Part shown: in pieces, positions 48,470 to 56,772 of the stretch
Position numbering within the stretch: the first letter of the stretch is position 1
Layout of the letters: the number at the start of each line of letters is the position of its first letter
Assembly: GCF_030819275.1 (NCBI RefSeq)
Contig: NZ_JAUTBL010000002.1
Location: forward strand, 2,358,501-2,422,500
Source: Agrobacterium larrymoorei
GTDB taxonomy: Bacteria > Pseudomonadota > Alphaproteobacteria > Rhizobiales > Rhizobiaceae
Reading direction: 5' to 3'
DNA length: 64,000 bases
The notes under the pieces: model-generated
The model's input: the letters and a program-made list of their open reading frames with translations, nothing else
Told to the model about the DNA's origin: nothing
Databases searched by the model: none
Translations under genes and position numbers: made by a program

Positions 48470-48563
48470 GGTGTCCTCCTTAGAAGCGACTGTTTGCGAG
48501 TGCGGCTCTCCATCCCGTTCTGGCGATGAAAGAAACCTTGATACGGCCCCGTTCTGGCGACCG
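48470..48563 (-). promoter_or_regulatory. ROSE-like RNA thermometer in the hsp20 leader
   Basis: Directly before the ATG the leader reads GTCGCTTCTAAGGAGGACAC: CUUCU can pair with the AGGAG ribosome-binding site, and UCGCU matches the conserved U-Y-G-C-U of ROSE elements. The leader of about 95 nt also contains a 13-nt direct repeat, TCGCCAGAACGGG, at 48526-48514 and 48560-48548. ROSE control of small heat-shock genes is known in rhizobia and Agrobacterium; here it is inferred from sequence. Confidence 0.6.
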
Positions 48564-48569
48564 TGAGCA

Positions 48570-48600
48570 ATAGGTGGGAACGGTGTTTTGGCAGTTCAAG
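48570..48600 (-). promoter_or_regulatory. Sigma-32-like promoter of hsp20
   Basis: On the minus strand CTTGAACT (48600-48593) is followed 15 bp later by CCACCTAT (48577-48570), close to RpoH promoters (CTTGAA ... CCcATaT). It lies about 100 bp upstream of the hsp20 start codon. Confidence 0.6.
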
Positions 48601-48685
48601 AGGGAAAAATGCATTCAACTCACCTGAACGATTTCTGAATGACAAGTTCCGGATGCGTTCATTTCGCCCCCGCTAAAACGGCTCT

Positions 48686-48782
48686 ATCGGAGGCAACTCC
48701 GGGGCAAGGAAGCATCGTCCCTTCTTCCTTGCCGATTAGCCGGAACCGCGACTGCTAACACCGACGGTTCCGGCAATTTTTC
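48686..48782 (+). ncRNA. Candidate structured small RNA
   Basis: Three consecutive perfect hairpins lie on the plus strand: CGGAG-GCAA-CTCCG (48688-48701), GGCAAGGAAG with CTTCCTTGCC (48703-48733, 11-nt loop CATCGTCCCTT) and GCCGGAACCG with CGGTTCCGGC (48739-48774), the last followed by AATTTTT. The array ends as an intrinsic terminator with no gene upstream on this strand, which suggests an independent transcript of about 95 nt. A -10-like TAAAAC or CTATCG lies just before it, but no good -35. The family is not recognised. Confidence 0.55.
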
Positions 48783-48910
48783 CCGTCCCGTCCGTTTGTG
48801 CATGTTTTCCTTTGACGCACACAGTCGCTCAACCTATCCCCTTCTGAAGCATGGTCTAAGCAAAACTGTGTAGCGGCTTTGCGATAACGACATGCGGATA
48901 AAGCAAGGAC

Positions 48911-48953
48911 CTAAAGCGCATGAGCGAATCTGAAAGATCGCAACACGCTTTAG
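48911..48953. repeat. CTAAAGCG ... CGCTTTAG palindromic element
   Basis: CTAAAGCG (48911-48918) and CGCTTTAG (48946-48953) enclose a nested GCGA/TCGC pair. It has the same layout and size (about 43 bp) as the element at 26551-26592. Confidence 0.6.
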
Positions 48954-48992
48954 ACTGTCGTATAGACACATTGTTTGCCGAGCAGGATATCG

Positions 48993-49934
48993 ATGACCGA
49001 AGCCATTCTCCATGAGACCAAAGGCAACCCCGTGCCCGACAACCACCATGTCGGAACCTTTGAAGGCCACGGCAAGAAGAGCTTGCGCTATGCGATCTTC
49101 CGTTCCGAAAGACCGGTTGCACGCGGCACCATCGTGCTGCTGCACGGCCGCAATGAAACGATCGAGAAATACTTCGAGACGATCCGCGATCTGACGGCCA
49201 AAGGCTTCTGGGTCGCCACTTTCGATACGCGTGGCCAAGGCGGTTCGGCGCGGCTGTTGAAGAAGGCGGATGCCGGTTACGTGCGCCGCTTTTCCGATTA
49301 CCAGAAGGATGTATCGCTGTTCCTGGAACAGGTGGTGCTGCCCGACACGCGCCTGCCCTTCTTCATGGTCGCACACTCCACTGGCGGGCTGATCGCGCTC
49401 TCCATGGCGCCGGAACTGTCCAACCGCATCGAGCGCATGGCGCTCTGCTCGCCCTTCGTCGGGCTTGGGGGCCAATCCGTTTCGCCTCGCTGGATCAAGA
49501 CCGTTGCCACCGCCCTGACATGGACGGGTTTTGGCGGCAAGCAACTGGGCAGGGATAATCGCGAACGGGACTTCGATGGCAATCCACTGACCTCCGATGC
49601 CGAGCGTTTTGCCCGTAACATTGCGATCGCCAACAGCCATCCGGAGCTTTTCATCGGCAGGCCGACTGCGCGCTGGCTCTACGAAGTCATGAAGCTGATG
49701 CCCAAAGTGACGCGACAGGATCATTTGACCCGCATCACAATTCCCACCCTGTTGCTGGCGCCGGTTCTCGACACCATCACGCCCTATGCGGTGCAGGAGG
49801 AGTTGTCTCGTAATTTCCGGGCCGCGCAGTTAATCCCGGTCATTGGCGCGCGCCATGAATTGTTTCAGGAGCGCGATATCTACCGCGCCCAGGCGCTTGC
49901 GGCGCTGGATGCCTTCTTCGCCCCGGAAGAATAG
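48993..49934 (+). CDS. Alpha/beta hydrolase (lysophospholipase-like)
   Basis: A 313-residue alpha/beta hydrolase with oxyanion-loop region TIVLLHGRNETIEKYFE, the nucleophile elbow AHSTGG (Ser about residue 130) and the late acid and histidine in APVLDTITPYAVQEE and GARHELFQE. It resembles PldB/monoacylglycerol-lipase-like hydrolases, so it may cleave lysophospholipids or monoacylglycerols. No signal peptide, so it is cytoplasmic. AGGA lies about 6 nt before the ATG. Confidence 0.85.
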   Translation: MTEAILHETKGNPVPDNHHVGTFEGHGKKSLRYAIFRSERPVARGTIVLLHGRNETIEKYFETIRDLTAKGFWVATFDTRGQGGSARLLKKADAGYVRRFSDYQKDVSLFLEQVVLPDTRLPFFMVAHSTGGLIALSMAPELSNRIERMALCSPFVGLGGQSVSPRWIKTVATALTWTGFGGKQLGRDNRERDFDGNPLTSDAERFARNIAIANSHPELFIGRPTARWLYEVMKLMPKVTRQDHLTRITIPTLLLAPVLDTITPYAVQEELSRNFRAAQLIPVIGARHELFQERDIYRAQALAALDAFFAPEE

Positions 49935-49952
49935 CGTCCCGCCCTAAAAGGT

Positions 49953-50729
49953 TCAGAGACCGGAGAGCCGTGCCAGCGCCTCCTCATGCACGGCCTTGCT
50001 GCCGGCAGCGACGATCCTGCCCGCGCCTTCCGGTCGCCCGCCATCCCAAGTGGTGATGACGCCGCCTGCCTGCTCGATGATCGGGATCAGCGCACCGACA
50101 TCATAGGGCTTCAGGCCAGATTCGATGACGAGATCCACATGGCCAGCGGCGAGCAGCGCGTAGGCATAGCAATCCACACCATATCGGAAGAGCCGCACCT
50201 TGTCCTGAATCTGGCCGTAAAGCTTCGCCTCTTCAACCGTGAAGATATGCGGGGAAGTGGTGAAGAGTACGGCGTCGGATAGCGATTGGCACGCCCGCGT
50301 CTTGATCTGCTTCTCGCCTTCCGGCCCCTTGTACCAGGCCTTGTTCCCATCGGCGAAATAGCGCTCGCCGGTAAAGGGCTGATCCATCAGGCCCATCTTG
50401 GCGCGCCCGCCCGACTGAAAGCCGATCAGCGTTCCCCAAACCGGCACACCGGAAATGAAGGCGCGGGTGCCATCGATGGGATCGATGACCCAGACATGCT
50501 CGCGATCAAGCCCGATGCTGCCATGCTCTTCGCCGAGAATGCCGTGCTCGGGAAAATGCTCGGTGATCAGCGCGCGGATCGCCGCTTCCGCCGCCTGGTC
50601 ACCTTCCGTCACCGGATCGTAGCCGCCCGCCTGCTTGTTATCGACAGCGATGCCGGTGCGAAACCGGGGCAGCGTCTCGGCCTTGGCGGCGTCGGCAAGG
50701 CGGAAGAAGAAATTGCGATCTGGCAGCAT
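49953..50729 (-). CDS. hisN: Histidinol-phosphatase (inositol monophosphatase family)
   Basis: A 258-residue Mg-dependent phosphatase with the IMPase motifs LGEEHGSIG (metal-binding Glu), WVIDPIDGTRAFISG (DPxDGT) and GLKPYDVGALIPIIEQAGG near the C-terminus. Alphaproteobacterial members of this branch dephosphorylate histidinol phosphate in histidine synthesis, though inositol monophosphatase activity is possible. The ATG at 50729 has AGGGG 7 nt upstream; an in-frame start at 50795 adds 22 Gln/Thr-rich residues of no family similarity. It is divergent from the mmgR-type sRNA at 51050. Confidence 0.85.
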   Translation of the reverse strand: MLPDRNFFFRLADAAKAETLPRFRTGIAVDNKQAGGYDPVTEGDQAAEAAIRALITEHFPEHGILGEEHGSIGLDREHVWVIDPIDGTRAFISGVPVWGTLIGFQSGGRAKMGLMDQPFTGERYFADGNKAWYKGPEGEKQIKTRACQSLSDAVLFTTSPHIFTVEEAKLYGQIQDKVRLFRYGVDCYAYALLAAGHVDLVIESGLKPYDVGALIPIIEQAGGVITTWDGGRPEGAGRIVAAGSKAVHEEALARLSGL

Positions 50730-51015
50730 TGAAGTCCCCTGGTGTCTGGTATTGTCCGTCGTTGTTTGTTGTTGTCGGGAGATGACATACAACATCGACC
50801 TACAAATCGGAATCTGTTTTCCGCAAGCAGGACGCCTTGTTCAACCAATGACCCACCGCCGTCAACGTCCTGCGCTACGAGCCATTTCTGGACCGGTGGG
50901 CTCACATGATCCTGGACCTTCGATGCCTCATCCATGAGCATATTATCCGAAGCGTCGTTTATCAGTTATGCAAACGTATAAATAACGCCTATTATTTAAT
51001 CAAAAAATTATAATG

Positions 51016-51043
51016 CTTGACAATTAAGCAGTATCATCTACCT
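51016..51043 (+). promoter_or_regulatory. Promoter of the mmgR-type sRNA
   Basis: CTTGAC (51016-51021) and CTACCT (51038-51043) with a 16-bp spacer match the rhizobial CTTGAC/CTAtat promoter pattern, about 7 bp before the predicted RNA start. The rest of 50730-51015 is AT-rich and shows no gene. Confidence 0.6.
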
Positions 51044-51049
51044 TGGGAC

Positions 51050-51126
51050 ACACAGTCTTTGACTGTAAATACCCTCCTTGGGTGTTTCCTCCCTAGACTT
51101 AACCGCGCGCAGGCGCGGTTTTTTTT
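51050..51126 (+). ncRNA. mmgR: mmgR / suhB-family (alpha-r8) small RNA
   Basis: The transcript would have three stem-loops: ACAGTC-TTT-GACTGT, then ATACCC-TCCTT-GGGTGT, then the terminator AACCGCGC-GCAG-GCGCGGTT followed by TTTTTT. The conserved single-stranded TTTCCTCCCTAGACTT lies between the second and third. This arrangement and these segments match, from memory, the rhizobial mmgR RNA (formerly the Rfam suhB family), which in Sinorhizobium limits polyhydroxybutyrate accumulation. The position beside an inositol-monophosphatase-type gene (hisN) fits the old name. The exact 5' end is inferred from the promoter. Confidence 0.75.
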
Positions 51127-51183
51127 GCCCATGCGGCAGCCGCAGGGAAGGACCAGTGGAATGTTCAGAGGGTGGGGAGCGCG

Positions 51184-52068
51184 TTATTCGGCGGCAAGCG
51201 CCATGTCGATCGCGTATTCGGAAACGAAAGCTGCCAACTGGCGCATGAAGATGTCCAGCGCCGATTGCATCGCCGGAAAATCCGCCGCTTTCAAAAACGT
51301 CTTTTCATCCACATAAAGCGCACGATTGACCTCGATCTGCAAAGCATGCAGCGAGCGGATCGGCCGGCCGTAATGCTCGGTGATGAAACCGCCGGCATAG
51401 GGCTTGTTGCAAACGGCGGTGAAGCCGAGCTCTTCGAGGAAATGCAGCGCCGCGCGGGAAATCTCCGCCGACGCGCTGGTGCCATAGCGATCGCCGATAA
51501 TGATATCGGGGCGGATGTTCGAGCCCGCGAGACGAATATTGCCCGGCATCGAATGGCAATCGATCAGCACCGCCATCCCGTGATTGGCATGGGTGCGCGA
51601 GACCAGTCGGCGCAGACACGCATGATAGGGTTTGTAGATGCCTTCGATCCGCGATAGCCCCTCGTCCACAGACAGCCTGTGGGCGTAAATATCCATATTT
51701 TCCGCCACGATGCGCGGCACCGTGCCGAGACCGCCAGCAACGCGCATGGAGCCGATATTGGCATAGGAGGGCAGCGCACCGTCGAACATGCGCGGATCGA
51801 GTTCATAGGGCTCGCGATTGACGTCGAGATAGGCGCGCGGAAAATTCGCCTTCAGCAGCGGCGCGCCGATATCGGGAGCGCCTGCAAAGAGCTCATCGAC
51901 GAAGCAATCTTCGGAGCGGCGAATTTCATAGGAATCAAGCCGCGAGGCTTCGAGGAAAGAGATCGGGTAACAGCGACCGCTATGGGGGGAATTATAGACG
52001 AAGGGAATGCTGTGCACCGCGGGTTCGCGCACCTCGAACAATTCATATTCGCCCGTCACCCAGTCCAT
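51184..52068 (-). CDS. N-formylglutamate amidohydrolase family protein (second copy)
   Basis: The 294-residue protein carries FVYNSPHSGRCYP (zinc-binding His), RRSEDCFVDELF, ANFPRAYLDVNREPYELDP, AVLIDCHSMPG and LQIEVNRALY. These are the signatures of the FGase family, in a branch distinct from the copy at 3982-4770. It lies divergent from cpdR and beside mmgR, as commonly seen in Rhizobiaceae. No histidine-degradation genes are near, so the physiological substrate is uncertain. No in-frame ATG precedes MDWVTGEYELF with better signals. Confidence 0.85.
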   Translation of the reverse strand: MDWVTGEYELFEVREPAVHSIPFVYNSPHSGRCYPISFLEASRLDSYEIRRSEDCFVDELFAGAPDIGAPLLKANFPRAYLDVNREPYELDPRMFDGALPSYANIGSMRVAGGLGTVPRIVAENMDIYAHRLSVDEGLSRIEGIYKPYHACLRRLVSRTHANHGMAVLIDCHSMPGNIRLAGSNIRPDIIIGDRYGTSASAEISRAALHFLEELGFTAVCNKPYAGGFITEHYGRPIRSLHALQIEVNRALYVDEKTFLKAADFPAMQSALDIFMRQLAAFVSEYAIDMALAAE

Positions 52069-52248
52069 GCCGTCCCGTTTACCATGTCATAATTCTGCCA
52101 GACGCATCATGTTGCCAGTTGCGCCAGTGCAAGTCCATACTGGCAGGCAGTCACCCTCTCGTGATTCTACCATTCACATGATATTTACTCCGACAATGGT
52201 ACAATCGCGATAGGGTATCCCAATAATTCTGTAGTTACGGTCACTTAT

Positions 52249-52611
52249 ATGGTTCAGAAAATTCTTCTCGCCGAAGACGACAACGATATGCGCCGCTTCC
52301 TCGTGAAGGCGCTCGAAAAGGCCGGATACAAGGTCTCGTCCTTCGATAATGGTGCCAGCGCTTACGATCGACTTCGCGAAGAGCCTTTCTCGCTGCTTTT
52401 GACCGATATTGTCATGCCGGAAATGGATGGCATCGAACTGGCGCGCCGCGCGACGGAACTCGATCCGGACCTCAAGGTCATGTTCATCACCGGTTTTGCA
52501 GCGGTCGCGCTCAACGCTGATTCGAAGGCGCCGAAGGATGCCAAGGTGCTTTCCAAGCCTTTCCACCTTCGCGACCTCGTCGACGAGGTCAACAAACTCC
52601 TTGTGGCGTAA
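52249..52611 (+). CDS. cpdR: Response regulator CpdR
   Basis: A single-domain receiver of 120 residues: acidic pocket E9-D10-D11, phosphoacceptor D53 (LLTDIVMPEMDG), T81 and K103 (LSKPFHL). The sequence AEDDNDMRRFLVKALEKAGYKV is characteristic of alphaproteobacterial CpdR. When unphosphorylated, CpdR delivers ClpXP to the cell pole and primes degradation of cell-cycle regulators; the CckA-ChpT relay switches it off. Length is exact for the family. A tRNA-Val gene follows on the same strand. Confidence 0.93.
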   Translation: MVQKILLAEDDNDMRRFLVKALEKAGYKVSSFDNGASAYDRLREEPFSLLLTDIVMPEMDGIELARRATELDPDLKVMFITGFAAVALNADSKAPKDAKVLSKPFHLRDLVDEVNKLLVA

Positions 52612-52692
52612 GGGTTTCAAAAAAACCTGTCACAAAATCGAAAAAGGCAGTTGACGCTTCATTCGGTTATGTGATTTATGCGCCGCAACGGA

Positions 52693-52767
<75 letters not shown>

Positions 52768-52785
52768 TCCGAATTCAAAGAAATC

Positions 52786-52816
52786 AAGGCCTTGCGAAAT
52801 ATCGCGAGGCCTTTTT
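52786..52816 (+). terminator. Terminator after tRNA-Val
   Basis: AAGGCCTTGCGA (52786-52797) pairs with TCGCGAGGCCTT (52802-52813) with one wobble, followed by TTT. Confidence 0.85.
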
Positions 52817-52995
52817 CTTTTGGGCCATACCCTGACTGAAGGGAGACGACGAGGCATAGTCTCACGCCCATCGAAGGCGATGTCTTGAGGTGAGATCTTT
52901 CCAGACAGCGAGACGTGATGGGTTCGCTTCCGACGCAGAAAACCGGCGCCGCGAACATCCTTTTCAAATATCAGAAAGCGCGATACAAATCCGAA

Positions 52996-53005
52996 ATCCC
53001 GTAAT
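52996..53005 (+). promoter_or_regulatory. CCGTAAT-core site before the ArsR-type gene
   Basis: ATCCCGTAAT, 12 bp before the regulator start codon, shares the core CCGTAAT with two sites before the GH51 gene. Possible autoregulatory operator. Confidence 0.4.
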
Positions 53006-53016
53006 GTAAAAGCGCC

Positions 53017-53943
53017 ATGACGAAAAAATTCCTCATTATCGATCCCGAGACCGACCACGCCGTGTTGAAGGGAATTGCCTCGCCAACGCGGGCGACCATG
53101 TTGAAGATGCTGCATGATCGCGGACCGATGAATGTCAACGACATGGCGGCGGCTCTGGCACTGCCGCAATCGACGGTCTCCACCCATATCCAGATTCTCG
53201 AAGATGCCGGCCTGCTGCAAAGCGAGACGCAGAAGGCGCGCAAGGGCAATCAAAAGATCTGTCGCGCCACGGTGGAAGAGGTCGTTATCGTCTTCAAGAG
53301 TGAGGTGCGTGAGCCGCGCAAGGACGTCATCGAGGTGTCTATGCCGGTCGGCCTCTACACCGGTTTCGATGTCACAGCCCCCTGCGGTCTCTGTTCGCCA
53401 GAGGGCATTATCGGGCTTCTCGATGTGCCGAATGCGCTGCTCGATCCCGATCGGATGAAGGCGGGATTGATCTGGTTTACCCGCGGCCATGTGGAGTACC
53501 AGTTTCCCAACAATGCCAAGCTGTCCAATGCGGCAATCCGCGAGCTGGAAGTGGCGGTGGAGCTCAGCTCCGAAGTGCCTGGCACAAGTGCCGACTGGCC
53601 GTCCGACATAACGCTCACCATCAACGGCAAGAAGGTCGGCGTCTGGACCTCCCCTGGAGACTTCGGCGACAAGCGCGGCGTCTATACGCCGGACTGGTGG
53701 AAGCTGAAGGGCTCGCAATATGGCAAGCTGAAGAACTGGCGCGTGGGGCCTGACGGCACGTTTGTCGATGGCGTGCAGATCTCGAATGTCACGCTGGCCG
53801 ATCTCGATCTTGCCAGCCATCACTCCATCCGCGTGAGGATCGGCATCGAAGACGATGCCACCCATCCGGGCGGCATCAATATTTTCGGCAAGGGCTTCGG
53901 CAATTACGATCAGGACATCGTTCTACGCCTGAAGATCGAATAG
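53017..53943 (+). CDS. ArsR-type regulator with large C-terminal domain
   Basis: The 308-residue protein has a winged helix-turn-helix at about residues 18-75 (ASPTRATMLKMLHDRGPMNVNDMAAALALPQSTVSTHIQILEDAGLL). A domain of about 200 residues follows, rich in beta strands (GLYTGFDVTAPCGLCSPEGIIG, LWFTRGHVEYQFPN, DITLTINGKKVGVWTSPGDFGDKRG). Classical ArsR proteins are near 100 residues, so the extra domain is probably a sugar sensor. It precedes the arabinofuranosidase/ABC operon on the same strand and likely controls it in response to an arabinose-containing ligand; this role is inferred from context. Confidence 0.82.
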   Translation: MTKKFLIIDPETDHAVLKGIASPTRATMLKMLHDRGPMNVNDMAAALALPQSTVSTHIQILEDAGLLQSETQKARKGNQKICRATVEEVVIVFKSEVREPRKDVIEVSMPVGLYTGFDVTAPCGLCSPEGIIGLLDVPNALLDPDRMKAGLIWFTRGHVEYQFPNNAKLSNAAIRELEVAVELSSEVPGTSADWPSDITLTINGKKVGVWTSPGDFGDKRGVYTPDWWKLKGSQYGKLKNWRVGPDGTFVDGVQISNVTLADLDLASHHSIRVRIGIEDDATHPGGINIFGKGFGNYDQDIVLRLKIE

Positions 53944-53994
53944 TATCAATAATTCCGATGTTTAAAATAAGCGCGTGACATCAAGCCGTTAGAA

Positions 53995-54073
53995 ATTACG
54001 GATAGCTTCTTCACGCAACGTTACAGCTCTTACAGTTGACCCTTACCGGATTTTCCGATTTAGTATCCGTAAT
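53995..54073. promoter_or_regulatory. Inverted operator pair and promoter before abfA
   Basis: ATTACGGATA (53995-54004) and TATCCGTAAT (54064-54073) are perfect inverted copies 59 bp apart. Between them lies TTGACC (54036-54041) with TTTAGT 17 bp later, so the second copy covers the start region. The layout fits looping repression by the neighbouring ArsR-type regulator. Confidence 0.5.
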
Positions 54074-54075
54074 AG

Positions 54076-54087
54076 CGATATATATCG
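54076..54087. promoter_or_regulatory. 12-bp palindrome CGATATATATCG
   Basis: A perfect palindrome 29 bp before the abfA start codon, directly after the TATCCGTAAT site. Possible operator or leader element. Confidence 0.4.
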
Positions 54088-54115
54088 ATTTTTATGATAT
54101 AAATGGGAGGAATGC

Positions 54116-55627
54116 ATGAAGGTGTCGGTTGTGGCGCATCCGCAATTTGTCGTGGCGGATATTGATCCGAGACTCTACGGGTCCTTCATCGAGCATCTCG
54201 GTCGTGCGGTCTATACCGGCATTTATGAGCCCGGGCATACCACGGCCGATCAGAACGGCATGCGTCACGACGTGATCGATCTCGTCAAGGAACTGGATGT
54301 TCCGATCGTGCGCTATCCCGGCGGCAATTTCGTTTCCGCTTACAATTGGGAAGATGGTGTGGGGCCGAAGGAAGAGCGGCCCGTTCGTCTCGATCTGGCG
54401 TGGCACACCTCAGAAAGCAACGAGGTCGGCCTGCATGAATTTGCCGATTGGTGCGTCTCTGCCAACACCGAAATGATGCTGGCCGTCAATCTCGGTTCGC
54501 GCGGACTGGATGAAGCGCGCAATCTGCTGGAATATGCCAACCACCCCGGCGGCAGCGAGTGGAGCGACAAGCGTATCGCCAATGGCCGAAAGGAGCCCTT
54601 CGACGTCAAGCTCTGGTGCCTTGGCAACGAAATGGACGGCCCCTGGCAGATCGGCCACAAGACGGCGGATGAATATGGCCGCCTGGCCCACGAAACGGCA
54701 AAGGCCATGCGTGCCTTCGACAGTTCGCTCGAACTCGTCGTCTGCGGCTCGTCCAATGCCAAGATGCCGACCTATCCGGAGTGGGAAGCGACCGTTCTCG
54801 ACCACACCTATAACGAGGTCGATTACATCTCGCTCCACATGTATTTCGACAATCACGCCAATAATGTCGGCAACTATCTGGCGATGAACCAGAAGCTGGA
54901 CGACTACATCATGTCGGTCGCAGGCGTCATCGACTACATCAAGGCCAAGAAGCGCTCGTCGCGTCAGGTCTATATCTCATTCGACGAATGGAACGTCTGG
55001 TATCACTCGAAGGAGCAGGACAAGAAGACGCTTGCCGGTGCCGATGGCTGGCCCTTCGCCCCACCGCTTCTGGAAGACATTTACACGTTCGAGGATGTGC
55101 TGCAGGTCGGTCTGATCCTCAACACCTTCATCCGTCGCTCGCATGTGGTGCGCATTGCCTGCCTGGCGCAGCTCGTCAACGTCATTGCGCCGATCATGAC
55201 CGCGCCGAACGGCCCGGCCTGGCGCCAGACGATCTTCTATCCCTTCCTCTTTGCCTCGCGCTATGGCCGTGGCAAGGCGCTGGACCTGAAGGTCAACAGC
55301 CCCACCTACAAGAGCGATACGGCGGGCGAGGTGTCCTGCCTCGACGTGTCCGCGGTCCATAATGAGGAGGGCGGCTTCGTCAGCTTCTTTGTTGTCAATC
55401 GCTCCGATAAGGAGATCGACGCCGATTTCGATGTCGCAGCCTTCGGCAGCGCCAGCAGCATCGCCGATCATCAGGTGATGACCCATGCCGATCTGAAGGC
55501 GGTCAATACCGAAACGAATATGAACAATGTTGCGCCGAAAAAGGCTGACACGGCAACGCTGTCCGACGGTCGGCTTTCGGCGACATGCGCCCCCTACTCC
55601 TACCAGATGGTGCGCATCAAGGTCTGA
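54116..55627 (+). CDS. abfA: Alpha-L-arabinofuranosidase, GH51
   Basis: A 503-residue intracellular glycosidase that removes terminal L-arabinofuranose from arabinan or arabinoxylan oligosaccharides. The acid/base glutamate is E172 in CLGNEMDG and the nucleophile is E291 in ISFDEWNVWY, the expected GH51 spacing. YGSFIEHLGRAVYTGIYEPG and RYPGGNFVSAYNWEDG are substrate-binding signatures. No signal peptide, so substrates must be imported, consistent with the downstream ABC system. GGGAGG lies 5 nt before the ATG. Confidence 0.94.
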   Translation: MKVSVVAHPQFVVADIDPRLYGSFIEHLGRAVYTGIYEPGHTTADQNGMRHDVIDLVKELDVPIVRYPGGNFVSAYNWEDGVGPKEERPVRLDLAWHTSESNEVGLHEFADWCVSANTEMMLAVNLGSRGLDEARNLLEYANHPGGSEWSDKRIANGRKEPFDVKLWCLGNEMDGPWQIGHKTADEYGRLAHETAKAMRAFDSSLELVVCGSSNAKMPTYPEWEATVLDHTYNEVDYISLHMYFDNHANNVGNYLAMNQKLDDYIMSVAGVIDYIKAKKRSSRQVYISFDEWNVWYHSKEQDKKTLAGADGWPFAPPLLEDIYTFEDVLQVGLILNTFIRRSHVVRIACLAQLVNVIAPIMTAPNGPAWRQTIFYPFLFASRYGRGKALDLKVNSPTYKSDTAGEVSCLDVSAVHNEEGGFVSFFVVNRSDKEIDADFDVAAFGSASSIADHQVMTHADLKAVNTETNMNNVAPKKADTATLSDGRLSATCAPYSYQMVRIKV

Positions 55628-55671
55628 CAAGGCCTTGCGACATCGCCATACGGGTCACGGGAGGAGACACT

Positions 55672-56772
55672 ATGACGGCAAGTATCGATATCAACAATGT
55701 GAGCAAGCACTTCGGCGGGCTGACGGTTTTTGAAGGACTGTCGCTCTCCATTCCGGCGCATGAATTCGTCGTGTTCCTCGGGCCATCCGGCTGCGGAAAG
55801 TCTACGCTTTTGCGCATGATTGCGGGGCTCGAAAGTGTCGATGACGGAGAAATCCACATCAATGGCGAGCGCATCGACGATCAGCCGCCCGGCAAGCGCG
55901 GCGTCGCCATGGTCTTCCAGTCCTATGCGCTCTATCCGCATATGACGGTGCGCGACAACATGGCATTTGGGCTGAAGAACATCGCCGTCGAGCGCTCCGT
56001 CATCGATGCGCGCATTGCTGAGGCCGCACGCATGCTGGAAATCGGCCATCTGCTGGAGCGCAAGCCCGGGCAATTGTCCGGCGGCCAGCGGCAGCGTGTC
56101 GCCATCGGTCGTGCCGTGGTGAAGGAGCCGAAAGCCTTTCTCTTCGACGAGCCATTGTCCAACCTCGATGCGGCACTGCGGACCCGCACCCGCATCGAAC
56201 TGGCACAGCTGCATCAGCGGCTGAAGTCGACGATGATCTTCGTCACCCATGACCAGATCGAGGCGATGACGCTGGCGGATCGGATCGTCGTCATGAACAA
56301 TCGGCAGATCGAACAGATCGGCACGCCAATGGAGATCTATAACCGTCCCACAAGCCGCTTCGTCGCCGGCTTCGTCGGTGCGCCGGCGATGAACTTCCTG
56401 CCGGTCACGATCGGCACGGATGCCGGCGTCGTCACCGTCGAGACGGCTTCGGGCATCAAGATGGCGACCGCCATTCCGGCCACCGGCATCACGCCCGGCG
56501 CATTCGAACTTGGCCTGCGCTCGGAAGACGTGCGCATCACAGCGCCCGGCAGCGGCACGGCAGACGGCGTGGTGGATGTGGTGGAGCGGCTGGGTGAACG
56601 CACGCTGGTCTATGTGCGCCTTGCCGATGGTCAGCAGCTTGTCGGCTCCGATAGTGGAGATAGCCGCGTTTCGGTCGGCGACCGCGTCGGTCTCTCCTTC
56701 GACAGCACCAAGGCGCATCTTTTCGATGCGTCGGGCCGCGCCTGGCACGCGCGGGAGGTGGGTCATGGCTGA
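55672..56772 (+). CDS. Sugar ABC transporter ATP-binding protein (MalK/UgpC type)
   Basis: A 366-residue ATPase with Walker A GPSGCGKST, Q-loop VFQSYALYPHMTV, signature LSGGQRQRVAIGRAVV, Walker B AFLFDEPLSNLD and H-loop THDQ, followed by a TOBE-type regulatory domain (about 240-360). Such subunits power CUT1 importers for oligosaccharides. It is the second gene of the arabinofuranoside operon, 44 bp after abfA with GGAGGAG before the ATG. Its end overlaps the first permease gene by eight bases. Confidence 0.93.
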   Translation: MTASIDINNVSKHFGGLTVFEGLSLSIPAHEFVVFLGPSGCGKSTLLRMIAGLESVDDGEIHINGERIDDQPPGKRGVAMVFQSYALYPHMTVRDNMAFGLKNIAVERSVIDARIAEAARMLEIGHLLERKPGQLSGGQRQRVAIGRAVVKEPKAFLFDEPLSNLDAALRTRTRIELAQLHQRLKSTMIFVTHDQIEAMTLADRIVVMNNRQIEQIGTPMEIYNRPTSRFVAGFVGAPAMNFLPVTIGTDAGVVTVETASGIKMATAIPATGITPGAFELGLRSEDVRITAPGSGTADGVVDVVERLGERTLVYVRLADGQQLVGSDSGDSRVSVGDRVGLSFDSTKAHLFDASGRAWHAREVGHG

